From: Caryophanales bacterium
Lineage (GTDB): Bacteria > Bacillota > Bacilli > Alicyclobacillales > SLC66
Length of the DNA stretch: 26,487 nucleotides
Direction: 5' to 3'
Assembly: GCA_027341705.1 (NCBI GenBank)
Contig: DAIELO010000002.1
Span: 1 to 26,487, forward strand
The stretch's first letter is position 1. Every line of letters begins with the position of its first letter. Below, piece by piece: positions 8,601 through 16,979 of the stretch. The notes beneath the pieces are model-generated. The model was given only the letters and a program-made list of their open reading frames with translations. It ran no database searches and was not told the origin of the DNA. The translations under genes were made by a program, and so were the position numbers.

Positions 8601-9803
8601 TTACAATTGTAGTAACTGACGTAACTGTTCAATCACAAGCGTACTGGCGTTATCTAGCGACCCTGCTAACCGAATACCTACATTACGATCATTACGGGCA
8701 AGCGCCTGTGCAATTTCTTTAGCTAGACGATGCACATCTTGATGCGCCTTTTCAAAATTAATACAGATATCACCAGTGCAATTTAATGAATCCTTGTGTG
8801 CACTATACCATTTTCCTAATCGACAACTTGCCGCATCCGACACTTCACGTTCGTTTAATTTCGAAAAACCGTACAATGCATTATAGACTCGCCACGTCCA
8901 TAATTCATGATCCTGTTTTAAAGTGTGAAATAACACGCTTGAAGGTAAATGATCAACGCCTATCTCCTCCACCATCTCAAGGCGCATGGTATTGACAGAA
9001 TCAGAGGTCGAAGAGATTTCTGAGCCAATGGTCTCTGCATTACGTTCTAGCAATTTCAAATGGTCATTGGTTCTCTCCACACTGCTTGACACATCCCTAG
9101 TCGTTGCTGCCTGTTCTTGGGCCACTGCGGCGAGTTGACTGGTCTCTCCTGAAATATGCGCCACGCTGTCCAAAATTTGTTTGACGAGTGACATTGCCAC
9201 TTCTGAACCCTGTGCACCTGAAGTCAACTCAGCACTGATCTCCACGCGCTGTTTACTGACCACGCCCATCGATTGACTTAAATGATCAGTGCTGATCACA
9301 ATATCAGATAACGCCTTTTTCGTGCTCTCTGCTAATCGTCTGACCTCCTGAGCCACTACCGCAAAGCCTCTGCCGGCATCCCCCGCGCGTGCGGCTTCAA
9401 TCGAAGCATTTAAAGCCAAAAGGTTAGTTTGATCAGCAATTTCTTTAATTGACTCCACCAACGCTGTCGTTTCCTTGATCCTTTTTTCAAAGTCATTAAA
9501 GTGCTGATTCATTACCTTCATCGAATCAGTCACGCGCAACATGACTGTCAATGCCTGCTCAATTTCATGGCTACTACGTTCAGCATGTTGTCTTGTGGAA
9601 TCTGACATTTCCGCCACACTCACAGCGCTATTTGCCACTTCATGCGCAGAAGCACTTAATTCTTCCACTCCAACCGTGATTTTTTCTAATGTTTCACTCG
9701 TATCTTTTAAGTCATCGACAAATTTACCGGTGTGCCGTAACTGCATTGCCTCATCTAGTACTGTAATACAATTTTCTAAGTGTTTGACTTGACTTTCACT
9801 CAT
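8601..9803 (-). CDS. Cytoplasmic methyl-accepting chemotaxis protein with CZB domain
   Basis: A chemoreceptor that would signal to CheA. The 400-residue protein has no membrane segment, so it is soluble. Residues ~40-280 are the coiled-coil signalling domain, with the highly conserved hairpin tip at 118-159 ([20 protein letters not shown] onward, then [16 protein letters not shown]). Residues ~290-370 form a C-terminal CZB zinc-binding domain: H299 with W302/W304, C327 in CRLGKWY, and H354 and H358 in HQDVH, the His/Cys zinc set of this family. CZB domains in other bacteria sense zinc or hypochlorous acid through the zinc-bound cysteine. The start follows AAGGGGG. It is transcribed in the same direction as selD but separated from it by a strong terminator, so it is probably its own unit. 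The ligand is unknown. Confidence 0.9.
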   Translation of the reverse strand: MSESQVKHLENCITVLDEAMQLRHTGKFVDDLKDTSETLEKITVGVEELSASAHEVANSAVSVAEMSDSTRQHAERSSHEIEQALTVMLRVTDSMKVMNQHFNDFEKRIKETTALVESIKEIADQTNLLALNASIEAARAGDAGRGFAVVAQEVRRLAESTKKALSDIVISTDHLSQSMGVVSKQRVEISAELTSGAQGSEVAMSLVKQILDSVAHISGETSQLAAVAQEQAATTRDVSSSVERTNDHLKLLERNAETIGSEISSTSDSVNTMRLEMVEEIGVDHLPSSVLFHTLKQDHELWTWRVYNALYGFSKLNEREVSDAASCRLGKWYSAHKDSLNCTGDICINFEKAHQDVHRLAKEIAQALARNDRNVGIRLAGSLDNASTLVIEQLRQLLQL

Positions 9804-9873
9804 AAGTATCCCCCTTACAAATATTCATTTTGATTTTTCATGATAGTTAATTGAATTATAAACTAAGTCTATG

Positions 9874-9913
9874 AAAAATGGCAGTCTGAATTGTCACGAA
9901 TTCAGACTGCCAT
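9874..9913 (-). terminator. selD terminator
   Basis: ATGGCAGTCTGAATT (9878-9892) and its exact complement at 9899-9913 form a 15-bp perfect stem with a six-base loop, followed on the minus strand by TTTT. It begins six bases after the selD stop. A TATAAT-like -10 for the chemoreceptor gene (9860-9855, minus strand) lies just beyond it. Confidence 0.9.
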
Positions 9914-9918
9914 TATCT

Positions 9919-10980
9919 TCAACACTTTACTTGCCATACTTTAATCCGATTTGGCGATGTTTCAGTAAATTTCCCGATCCACTCACTTTTCTCCATTCCC
10001 GCTTGACGAACTTCGTGTAAAAATTCAGTAGCATAAACTTCAGGTAACGCCACCAAAAGTCCACCAGATGTCACCGCATCAGCAAAAATCGATCGTGTGA
10101 GGTCATCGAGAGTCGGTTCAAAATCTATGTGGTCTTTTACAAAAGCCATATTTCTTTTACTCCCAGAGGGAATTAAACCTGATTCTGCATGACGTCTTGT
10201 GCCGTCTAGCACGGGCACTCGGGATGCGTATAGTTCCAAACCCACGCCTGCACCCTGCACCATTTCTAACGCATGTCCCAACAAACCAAATCCTGTTACG
10301 TCAGTCACTGCACTGACCGGATAACGATGTGCTACATCTGCGGCATATTTATTTAACATCGCCATCCATTTGACTGCCTCCGCGATTTCCTCAGGGGTTG
10401 CAACCCCTTCTTTAATCGCTTTTGATGTAATCCCCATACCAATGGGCTTCGTTAGTATCAAGGCATCACCTGGTTTGGCTGTTGAATTTGCCCAAACTTT
10501 TTGCGGATGGATCACACCAGTCACTGCCATACCGAATTTCGGATCAACGTCATCGATAGAATGCCCCCCGATTAACGTTGCTCCAGCTTCTTGAACTTTT
10601 TGTGCGCCCCCACGTAAGATTTCCGCAAGAATCTTGCGATCCAGCTTATAAATAGGAAAACCTACCAAATTCATGACAGTAATAGGGGTACCCCCCATAG
10701 CATAAATGTCACTCAGCGCATTGGCCGCCGCAATTCTTCCGAAATCATACGGATTATCCACAATCGGAGTAAAATAATCGACTGATTGCACTAACGCCAT
10801 TTCGTCACTGATACGATACACACCTGCATCATCAGAAGTATCCAGCCCTACAATTAAATCAGGGTGAGGTTCTGTTTTCGGCAAGTAAGAAAGCACTTCC
10901 TTTAGGTCCGCCGGACCTATTTTACATCCTCAGCCGGATTTTTCTGTTAACGTAGTTAGTCGTACATCTAAGTAAAACAT
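9919..10980 (-). CDS. selD: Selenide, water dikinase (selenophosphate synthetase), selenocysteine-containing
   Basis: Makes selenophosphate from selenide and ATP, the selenium donor for selenocysteine and for 2-selenouridine in tRNA. A simple ORF search begins only at codon 29 because codon 17 is TGA (10932-10930). Reading through it from the ATG at 10980 gives MFYLDVRLTTLTEKSGUGCK, then IGPADLKEV. This aligns with the active-site loop of E. coli SelD (GCGCK), with Sec17 at the Cys17 position and with Cys19 and the essential Lys20 kept. The upstream ATG has GGGGGTGA at a 6-base spacer. The body carries expected SelD segments (VQSVDYFTPIVDNPYDFGRIAAANALSDIYAMGG, in parts; TDVTGFGLLGH). The full length is 353 residues, normal for the family. 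A hairpin right after the UGA fits a SECIS element. I therefore read it as an intact selenoprotein gene rather than a truncated one. Confidence 0.95.
10903..10932 (-). promoter_or_regulatory. UGA-Sec codon and candidate bacterial SECIS hairpin in selD
   Basis: After the UGA at 10932-10930 the mRNA runs ten bases (GGATGTAAAA) and then folds TAGGTCC (10919-10913), loop GGC, GGACCTA (10909-10903): a perfect 7-bp stem. The apical loop begins 17 bases after the UGA and starts with G G, matching the general rule for bacterial SECIS elements (about 16-37 bases to a loop with G among its first two bases). SelB binding is inferred. Confidence 0.75.
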
Positions 10981-11038
10981 CACGGCTCACCCCCTACTCT
11001 TAAAGACTGACGAAAGATTCCAAATCGGAATAACATAT

Positions 11039-11067
11039 AGTTTAATTCATAAGAATCCAATGCTCAA
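11039..11067 (-). promoter_or_regulatory. Candidate selD promoter
   Basis: On the minus strand, TTGAGC (11067-11062) and TAAACT (11044-11039) are separated by 17 bases, about 60 bases ahead of the selD ATG. The match is moderate. Confidence 0.45.
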
Positions 11068-11079
11068 TACAAAAGTTGA

Positions 11080-11093
11080 TTGACAAATTTGTC
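11080..11093. promoter_or_regulatory. 12-bp palindrome in the selD / lipid kinase divergent region
   Basis: GACAAATTTGTC (11082-11093) is a perfect palindrome that overlaps a plus-strand TTGACA (11080-11085), a possible -35 for the lipid kinase gene. An operator is plausible; no regulator is known to me. Confidence 0.4.
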
Positions 11094-11166
11094 GCACTGC
11101 TTGCAAAATGGAGTTGAACAATCAGTTTGCATTCAGCTAATCATATAGACACTAAGGGGTCACTGA

Positions 11167-12048
11167 ATGAATACTCTCTTTATTGTCAATCCAGCAGCGG
11201 GTCGCGGTAAATGTTTTAGAAAATGGACACAATTGGAAGACCTATTACATGAGCGTGCTAGTTTCGCTTTTGCTGTTCGTCTAACAAGAAAATCAGGAGA
11301 TGCAGAGAATTTTGCCATCACGGCCATTCAGGAAGGATTTGAACGAATCGTTTCCGTCGGTGGTGATGGCACTGTCAATGAAATTATCAATGGAGTCGCG
11401 GGATCCAATGTGCAAATTGGTATCCTTCCTTTTGGTACAGGCAATGATTTAGCTCTTGCGCTCCGTTTATCAACAGATTATATGCATATAGTAAAAATGT
11501 TGGAGTCCCCCACCATCAAACTCATTGATATCGTCAAAATCAATGAACGATTTTATATCAATGCTGCAGGACTCGGCATTGACGGTCAGGTAGTGCAAAA
11601 CATTAACCAACATCCCATGATTAACCGGTTGGGTAAGATAGGCTATATCGTCAGTGCATTACAAAGTGTATTACAATTTCGCCCAGATAAATTATTAGTT
11701 ACTATTGATGGTCACGATAGCGTATTATCTAACGTATGGATATTAGCAATCACCAATGGACCTTATTTTGGCGGAGGCATGAAAGTGTGCCCCAAAGCTG
11801 ATCTTTCAGACGGTTGGCTGGATCTTTGTATTGTGCAAAATCTATCAAAATGGCAATTTTTTCGTCTTTTTCCCCTCGTATTTTCCGGCCAGCATGTGCG
11901 CAAGAGACAATACGTGACCACCCTTAAAGCAAAAATGGTGCATATTGATATTCCCAACCATTTAATCATGCAATCGGACGGAGAAATCATGAAGTTTACC
12001 AGTGTTACTATTGAAATTATCCCCCATGGGATACAAATGATGACGTAA
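11167..12048 (+). CDS. Diacylglycerol/lipid kinase, YegS/BmrU/DgkB family
   Basis: A soluble lipid kinase of the DAGK catalytic family, likely phosphorylating diacylglycerol or a related lipid at the inner membrane face. The motifs are in order: NPAAGRGK near residue 8, the nucleotide-binding GGDGTVNEIINGV near 65, GILPFGTGNDLA near 83, and NAAGLGIDGQV near 132, where family members carry the catalytic region. The 293-residue length is typical. The start has AAGGGG seven bases ahead. It is followed one base later by the HAD phosphatase gene, so they are probably co-transcribed and translationally coupled. Family members include DgkB, which recycles diacylglycerol in phospholipid and lipoteichoic acid metabolism, and BmrU, which is of unclear role. 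I cannot choose between them. Confidence 0.9.
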   Translation: MNTLFIVNPAAGRGKCFRKWTQLEDLLHERASFAFAVRLTRKSGDAENFAITAIQEGFERIVSVGGDGTVNEIINGVAGSNVQIGILPFGTGNDLALALRLSTDYMHIVKMLESPTIKLIDIVKINERFYINAAGLGIDGQVVQNINQHPMINRLGKIGYIVSALQSVLQFRPDKLLVTIDGHDSVLSNVWILAITNGPYFGGGMKVCPKADLSDGWLDLCIVQNLSKWQFFRLFPLVFSGQHVRKRQYVTTLKAKMVHIDIPNHLIMQSDGEIMKFTSVTIEIIPHGIQMMT

Positions 12049-12049
12049 A

Positions 12050-12925
12050 GTGAGTGTGAATGCAACAATGGAACCATGGCTAATCGCATTAGATCTTGAC
12101 GGTACGCTCCTGAAAAAAGATCATACCATTGGAGAAGCGACAAAATCAGCACTGCAACAAGCAATGAGTTTAGGCCACATTGTCACCATCGCGACAGGAA
12201 GACCGCCAAGGGCTGCCGTTGCCGCCTACCAAGCATTACAGCTAACCACCCCTCTCATCGCATTAAATGGAGCGTATATCAAATTTTCTAATCAACCAAG
12301 AGATATTAGTGTGACCACGCTTAGTCAAGACGTAATCGAGGCGATTAGCCAAGAAGCGATCGCCATGGGAAGCCGTGGAATGTTAGGAGAAATCGGCGAC
12401 CACTGTGTCATTCGACATAGTGATCGCCCAATGTGGATGGATGAAGAACACGAACATTTTTTTTACCAAGCGGTCGTTGCAGAAACACCGGAAAATCCAG
12501 CAATCTACCTAACACTAAGTGAAGCGTGGCCCAATAATGCATACTCACTCTTAATTCAACTCCCCAAACGGCAACATCCACAATTTTACAGATGGATTCA
12601 CACGCACTGGCCGGACCAAATCTACATACGGTCTTGGCGTGATCCTTTCGACGTCGTGGAAATAATGCCCATAGGCGTTAGCAAAGCAACCGGTTTACGG
12701 AAGATCCAACAACATTATGGAATATCCCCACTACGCATCATGGCATTTGGTGATGAGATGAACGACCTAGAAATGTTTAATTACGCTTCTATCAGTGTAG
12801 CGATGGGTAATGCCAATCCAGCACTTTTACCACATGCTACCTATATCACTGATGATTGTGAAAATGAAGGCATCGCGGCCTATTTAAATACTCATTTTTT
12901 CACCCAGCATTTTCGTGTAACCTAG
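12050..12925 (+). CDS. HAD-superfamily (Cof type, IIB) sugar-phosphate phosphatase
   Basis: A cytoplasmic phosphatase of the Cof/YidA group; the natural substrate cannot be read from sequence. HAD motif I is DLDGTLL (nucleophile Asp and acid/base Asp), motif II is the Thr of ATGRP, the motif III Lys is in GVSKATGL, and motif IV is GDEMNDLEMF. The cap region between motifs II and III is of C2 type. The start is uncertain: GTG 12050 lies one base after the kinase stop, GTG 12056 and ATG 12068 are alternatives, and none has a strong ribosome binding site, which suggests coupling to the upstream gene. The last 26 bases overlap the 3' end of the convergent ABC exporter gene. Confidence 0.88.
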   Translation: MSVNATMEPWLIALDLDGTLLKKDHTIGEATKSALQQAMSLGHIVTIATGRPPRAAVAAYQALQLTTPLIALNGAYIKFSNQPRDISVTTLSQDVIEAISQEAIAMGSRGMLGEIGDHCVIRHSDRPMWMDEEHEHFFYQAVVAETPENPAIYLTLSEAWPNNAYSLLIQLPKRQHPQFYRWIHTHWPDQIYIRSWRDPFDVVEIMPIGVSKATGLRKIQQHYGISPLRIMAFGDEMNDLEMFNYASISVAMGNANPALLPHATYITDDCENEGIAAYLNTHFFTQHFRVT

Positions 12926-14639
12926 TATATAACCCATTTTTCTGAATTAATTCTTCATGAGTCCCTTTTTCGATAATTTGGCCATGATCTAGTACAAAAA
13001 TCACATCCGCATGTCGTACTGTAGAAAGTCGGTGCGCAATCACCATGGTAGTTCTGGTCGCTGTGAGTTTGTGCAGGCCAGTTTGAACCATCTCCTCCGT
13101 TTGACTATCTAAGCTAGCCGTCGCTTCATCCAATATCAAAACCCTGGGATCAAGTGCAATCATGCGCGCAAATGATAGAAGTTGTCGCTCTCCCATGGAA
13201 ATATTTGCGCCTTTGGCATATAACCATGTTTGATAATGATTAGGCAAGCGATCAATAATACGGTGAACGCCTACTGCTTTGGTAGCATGCTGAATTGTCT
13301 CATCGCTGATGTCTGGCCGAAACAAGCGAATATTATCTGAGATCGTCCCTGTGAAGAGTTGCAAGTCTTGTTGAACCATGCCTATGTAGCGATGGAGATC
13401 AGCAAGTGATAATTGTTGGATACCCACGTCATCAAGCAAAATTTCACCGGCCACTGGATCATATTGCCTAGTTAGCAAACTCATAATTGTACTTTTACCA
13501 GCACCAGTTGCACCGACAAAGCCAACAAATTGTCCCGGTTCAATAACAAAAGAAACATTTTTTAAAATCAGTTCATCTTGGTGATAGCCAAAGTCTACCT
13601 GCCGAAACTCGATTTTTCCTTTTACATTGACAATAGAAATAGCCTCTGGAGGATTTTGAATCTTAGATTTCACCATCAATACCTTACCAATGCGGTCTGC
13701 AGCAACCATCGAGGACTGAAGTGTATTCCATTGCTGCGTAATAGCATTAATCGGCTGAAAAAACTGTCGAATATAACTGATAAAAGCGTATAATGTACCA
13801 AACAGGATAACATGATGTAACACTGCACTCCCACCGATAAACACTACCGCAGCCACCGCTAAATTCCCAATCAATTCAAGCACTCTGTTAAACAGCACGG
13901 ATATCCCATACTCATTAATATTCGCTTTACGGTGTAGGGTATTGAGTGATTCAAAATGATCAGCCTGTTGTTGTTCTTGATGGAAAATCTGTATAATCCG
14001 CATTCCAGCTAGATTCTCCGCTAAAAAAGCGACAATATTTGAGAGCTTAGTTCGCGTCGACTGATAAGCATCTCGCAACCAATCTCGAAAAAGCATGGAA
14101 ATCACAAAAATAATCGGGATCACAATCATACACATCCATGCAATTCTCACGTCCAATTCGAACATGACAATCACAATCATAATGATGGACAGTCCATCAC
14201 GTATCATACTGAGGAAGAACTGTGTAAAAAATTGACTAACTGTCTCGGTATCACTAGAAATATTGGTAACTAGTCGGCCAATCGCATTTTTATCAAAAAA
14301 ATCCATTCCCTGATGCTCTATATGAGAAAAAAGATCAATGCGGATTTTCCTAATAATTTTTTGACCGGTATATTGTAAAAGTAGCATTTGGAAAATATTA
14401 GAAAACACACCGATAATGACAATCCCGATATACACCCCGCCAATCATTAAAAGCCCCTTCAAATCAGGGTGCGAAATAGCAATGTCATTATCGATAGCGA
14501 CTTTCACTAAGTATGGCTGCAACACACTAGTCGCATTAAAAATGACCACTAGTAAAAACACTAGCACAAATTGTAACCAATACGGTTTCGCATAAGGTAA
14601 CAGTCTTAGCAAACTTTGAATGTTGTTTTGGCTTTTCAC
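12900..14639 (-). CDS. ABC exporter half-transporter, catalytic-site subunit (BmrD/LmrD-like)
   Basis: A type IV (exporter-fold) half-transporter with six membrane helices (about residues 20-320) and a nucleotide-binding domain. Walker A is GATGAGKST at 376-384. The signature motif is degenerate (ISMGERQ, 480-486, in place of LSGGQ). Walker B is VLILDE, with the catalytic Glu at 505. Paired with the upstream subunit, its Walker A/B plus Glu faces the canonical LSGGQ of the partner, making the working ATP site. It starts with GTG at 14639, four bases beyond the partner's stop. Heterodimers of this architecture (TM287/288, BmrCD, LmrCD) usually export drugs or lipids. Its 3' end overlaps the HAD gene on the other strand by 26 bases. 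Confidence 0.93.
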   Translation of the reverse strand: MKSQNNIQSLLRLLPYAKPYWLQFVLVFLLVVIFNATSVLQPYLVKVAIDNDIAISHPDLKGLLMIGGVYIGIVIIGVFSNIFQMLLLQYTGQKIIRKIRIDLFSHIEHQGMDFFDKNAIGRLVTNISSDTETVSQFFTQFFLSMIRDGLSIIMIVIVMFELDVRIAWMCMIVIPIIFVISMLFRDWLRDAYQSTRTKLSNIVAFLAENLAGMRIIQIFHQEQQQADHFESLNTLHRKANINEYGISVLFNRVLELIGNLAVAAVVFIGGSAVLHHVILFGTLYAFISYIRQFFQPINAITQQWNTLQSSMVAADRIGKVLMVKSKIQNPPEAISIVNVKGKIEFRQVDFGYHQDELILKNVSFVIEPGQFVGFVGATGAGKSTIMSLLTRQYDPVAGEILLDDVGIQQLSLADLHRYIGMVQQDLQLFTGTISDNIRLFRPDISDETIQHATKAVGVHRIIDRLPNHYQTWLYAKGANISMGERQLLSFARMIALDPRVLILDEATASLDSQTEEMVQTGLHKLTATRTTMVIAHRLSTVRHADVIFVLDHGQIIEKGTHEELIQKNGLYTRLHENAG

Positions 14640-14642
14640 TGC

Positions 14643-16388
14643 TTACTCTACTCCTTCAGCCTGCAAGCGCCACATATCAGCGTAAATGCCCTGATTTTCC
14701 AAAAGCTGCGCATGTGTCCCTTGTTCATGAATTTGACCTTTTTCCATCACTATAATGTGATCTGCATGCCTCACGGCAGATAGCCGGTGAGCAACAATCA
14801 ACGTCGTTTTGCCTACTCGCAACTCTCGAATGCGATCAATGATCTGTTTTTCCGTCAGCATGTCCACTGCTGACAAACTATCATCCAGAATAAGCACAGG
14901 CGCTTCTTTAATAAACGCCCTAGCCATGGCTGTACGCTGTTTTTGCCCACCAGACAAAGCAATACCACGTTCACCTATTTCTGTTGCAAATTGCTTTGTA
15001 AATCCCATAATATCATCGTAAATAAAAGCATCTTTTGCTTTCTCTTCAATTTCATAAAAAAGTGGATCTTTTTTTCCAAAGCCGATATTTTCGGAAACTT
15101 GTGCTGAAAATAAAAATCCATCTTGCGGAACATAGGCGATGGCACGACGCAAACTGAATAACTTCATTTTCTTAACGTCGATCCCATCGAGAAATACACT
15201 ATGATCCGGTGGATCAAAAATTCTAGGCAATAAGTTCACCAAAGTCGTTTTTCCCGCACCTGTACGACCAACGATACCCAAGGTTTGACCAGTCTGCAGG
15301 TGAATATGGATCTGCGTGAGCGCAGGTTCTTTGGCGTCTGGATAAGCATAGGCATCTAACTCTATGCGCACTTCCCCTTGCGCATCGTCCCACTCTATCG
15401 CATCAGACGTATCAACAATTTCCGATATTTCCAGCAAAAGCGTCCGCAATCTCGTCATCGAAGCGGATGCTCTTTGAAAATTATTGATGACAAATCCTAT
15501 TTGTTGCAACGGCGTGATAATCATTGCGAGATATAAGGTAAATGCGACAAACATACCAAGTTGAATATGCTGGGTAACTGTTAAATACCCACCATAAATA
15601 AGAGCAATAGCAAAACTGAGCGATCCCATTAAAGGAATAAACGATTGGAACATGGCACTGCGCCGAAACATGTCCATCTGCCGATTGACAATTTGATCCA
15701 CCATCTCTGTAAATCGCCCTACTTCAATATGTTCATTTCCTGTAGTCTTGATGATGCGAATAGAAGACAAACTCTCCTCACTGAGATCAGCCATATTGGA
15801 AAGGGATTCCTGAACCTTGCGCGAGGCCAAACGAATTTGCGGCCCCCACCATACAATAAAAAATGGAACAAACAGCAAAGGCATAATGCTCGCCAAAGTT
15901 AATGGCACACTGATCGTGCGAAACGTCATCCAAAGCGTAGTGATAAGCAGGAAAATCGCATTAGTGAGTATATTCAAACCGCCTGACATCGCTTCTCGCA
16001 CTGCACGCACATCATTCATTGCGTGATTAAGTAAATCACCTATACTACGCTTTCTAAAATAACCTGTGTGCAACGTCTCCCAATGTAAAAACAGTCGTTT
16101 GCGTAGCTCATATTCAAATTGTCTTCCAATTTGACCATTACGAAATTGACCTAATCCATATAACACCACGTATCCCGCACCGACAAGCGCGAGTAACCAT
16201 GTATAGTGCCATATTTCAGCCATCGTCACATGCCCATGACTTAATGCATCGGTAAGTTGACCAATCAGATAAGGAAATTGAACCATGACAATTTCAGAAA
16301 AAATGATAGATAAAATAGCTAAGAAATACGCCCATTTTTTTCGCCATAAAAATTCACGCAACAACAATTGTGGGTCATTATGCATCAT
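14643..16388 (-). CDS. ABC exporter half-transporter, degenerate-site subunit (BmrC/LmrC-like)
   Basis: The partner half of the heterodimeric exporter: six membrane helices (about 20-310) and a nucleotide-binding domain. Walker A is GRTGAGKT at 374-381. The signature is intact (LSGGQ, 478-482), but the residue after Walker B is Asp503 (VLILDD) in place of the catalytic Glu, so its own ATP site should hydrolyse poorly. This complements the other subunit exactly. Two ATGs stand in tandem at 16388 and 16385; GGGAG is four bases from the first and seven from the second, so either may be used. It follows the FliL-like gene by 23 bases, suggesting a three-gene operon. Substrate unknown. Confidence 0.93.
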   Translation of the reverse strand: MMHNDPQLLLREFLWRKKWAYFLAILSIIFSEIVMVQFPYLIGQLTDALSHGHVTMAEIWHYTWLLALVGAGYVVLYGLGQFRNGQIGRQFEYELRKRLFLHWETLHTGYFRKRSIGDLLNHAMNDVRAVREAMSGGLNILTNAIFLLITTLWMTFRTISVPLTLASIMPLLFVPFFIVWWGPQIRLASRKVQESLSNMADLSEESLSSIRIIKTTGNEHIEVGRFTEMVDQIVNRQMDMFRRSAMFQSFIPLMGSLSFAIALIYGGYLTVTQHIQLGMFVAFTLYLAMIITPLQQIGFVINNFQRASASMTRLRTLLLEISEIVDTSDAIEWDDAQGEVRIELDAYAYPDAKEPALTQIHIHLQTGQTLGIVGRTGAGKTTLVNLLPRIFDPPDHSVFLDGIDVKKMKLFSLRRAIAYVPQDGFLFSAQVSENIGFGKKDPLFYEIEEKAKDAFIYDDIMGFTKQFATEIGERGIALSGGQKQRTAMARAFIKEAPVLILDDSLSAVDMLTEKQIIDRIRELRVGKTTLIVAHRLSAVRHADHIIVMEKGQIHEQGTHAQLLENQGIYADMWRLQAEGVE

Positions 16389-16411
16389 TATTCTCCCTGA
16401 ACAACAAATAT

Positions 16412-16819
16412 TTATTGTACGATAAACTGGGTAAAGTATACTTTTGTAATTTTACCGAATGAACTAAGTGCTGTAATCAGTCGCTGCCTTAATAGGGACA
16501 ATCCATTTGGCATATTAATCTCCGCCCCGCTCGTATCGTTCAATACACTAATGACATCATTATTGACCTGTGCGGTACTATTCGTTAAGGTATTCATCGT
16601 ATTTTGACTATCTGTTTGTAATACAATAGTAGTTTGAATCATACTATTGTCAGACAAATTCGTAGTAAGCGACGGCACAGTGTACTGAAGCGTCTGTAAT
16701 TGAGTCGGCGATAATATCACTTTTGTTTTAGAATGTGGGCGCGTCACATAAATAACACCCACGATAATGACCACAGCCAGAAGACCGCCCGCAATCATCA
16801 CCCACAACCATTTTTTCAT
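16412..16819 (-). CDS. FliL-like single-pass membrane protein
   Basis: A 135-residue protein with an N-terminal membrane anchor (WLWVMIAGGLLAVVIIVGVIY, residues ~4-24) and an extracytoplasmic domain. The C-terminus, LRQRLITALSSFGKITKVYF followed by TQFIVQ, strongly resembles the end of FliL, the flagellar basal-body protein that supports stator function, and the total length matches. There are no other flagellar genes here, and the next genes are an ABC exporter, so a stomatin/SPFH-like scaffolding role outside the flagellum is possible. I chose the ATG at 16819, with AGAGGG eight bases upstream, over a TTG 21 bases earlier. FliL similarity is judged by eye from the C-terminal motif and topology, so the role is tentative. 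Confidence 0.6.
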   Translation of the reverse strand: MKKWLWVMIAGGLLAVVIIVGVIYVTRPHSKTKVILSPTQLQTLQYTVPSLTTNLSDNSMIQTTIVLQTDSQNTMNTLTNSTAQVNNDVISVLNDTSGAEINMPNGLSLLRQRLITALSSFGKITKVYFTQFIVQ

Positions 16820-16910
16820 CAGAAGTTCCCTCTTTCTCAATCTGCATTATTGGCCTATCTATTATTTCACATATCGAATGTTTACAGTCAAGCGCTTGTT
16901 AGAAATTTCA

Positions 16911-16939
16911 TTGACTGATCAGAGTTGAAATTTTATTAT
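16911..16939 (+). promoter_or_regulatory. Promoter of the protoglobin gene
   Basis: TTGACT (16911-16916) and TATTAT (16934-16939) are separated by 17 bases, 40 bases ahead of the globin ATG. Nearby, CAAGCGCTTG at 16889-16898 is a 10-bp palindrome in the divergent region shared with the FliL-like gene, a possible operator. Confidence 0.55.
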
Positions 16940-16979
16940 AGGAAGTACTATATAAACTTTTTTGACTGGGAGATATACG

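Noticed and set aside
9919..10896. selD as an N-terminally truncated gene or pseudogene starting at codon 29
   Set aside because: The reading frame continues upstream through one TGA with clear SelD similarity, a ribosome binding site and an ATG; Sec at this position is a known property of the family.
11763..12164. 133-codon antisense frame across the lipid kinase / HAD junction
   Set aside because: It is composed of the complement of two confidently assigned genes and has no domain or start signal of its own.
16841..16911. Sigma-D (flagellar) promoter before the FliL-like gene
   Set aside because: TTCGATAT resembles a sigma-D -10, but no TAAA lies about 15 bases upstream, so the match is not convincing.
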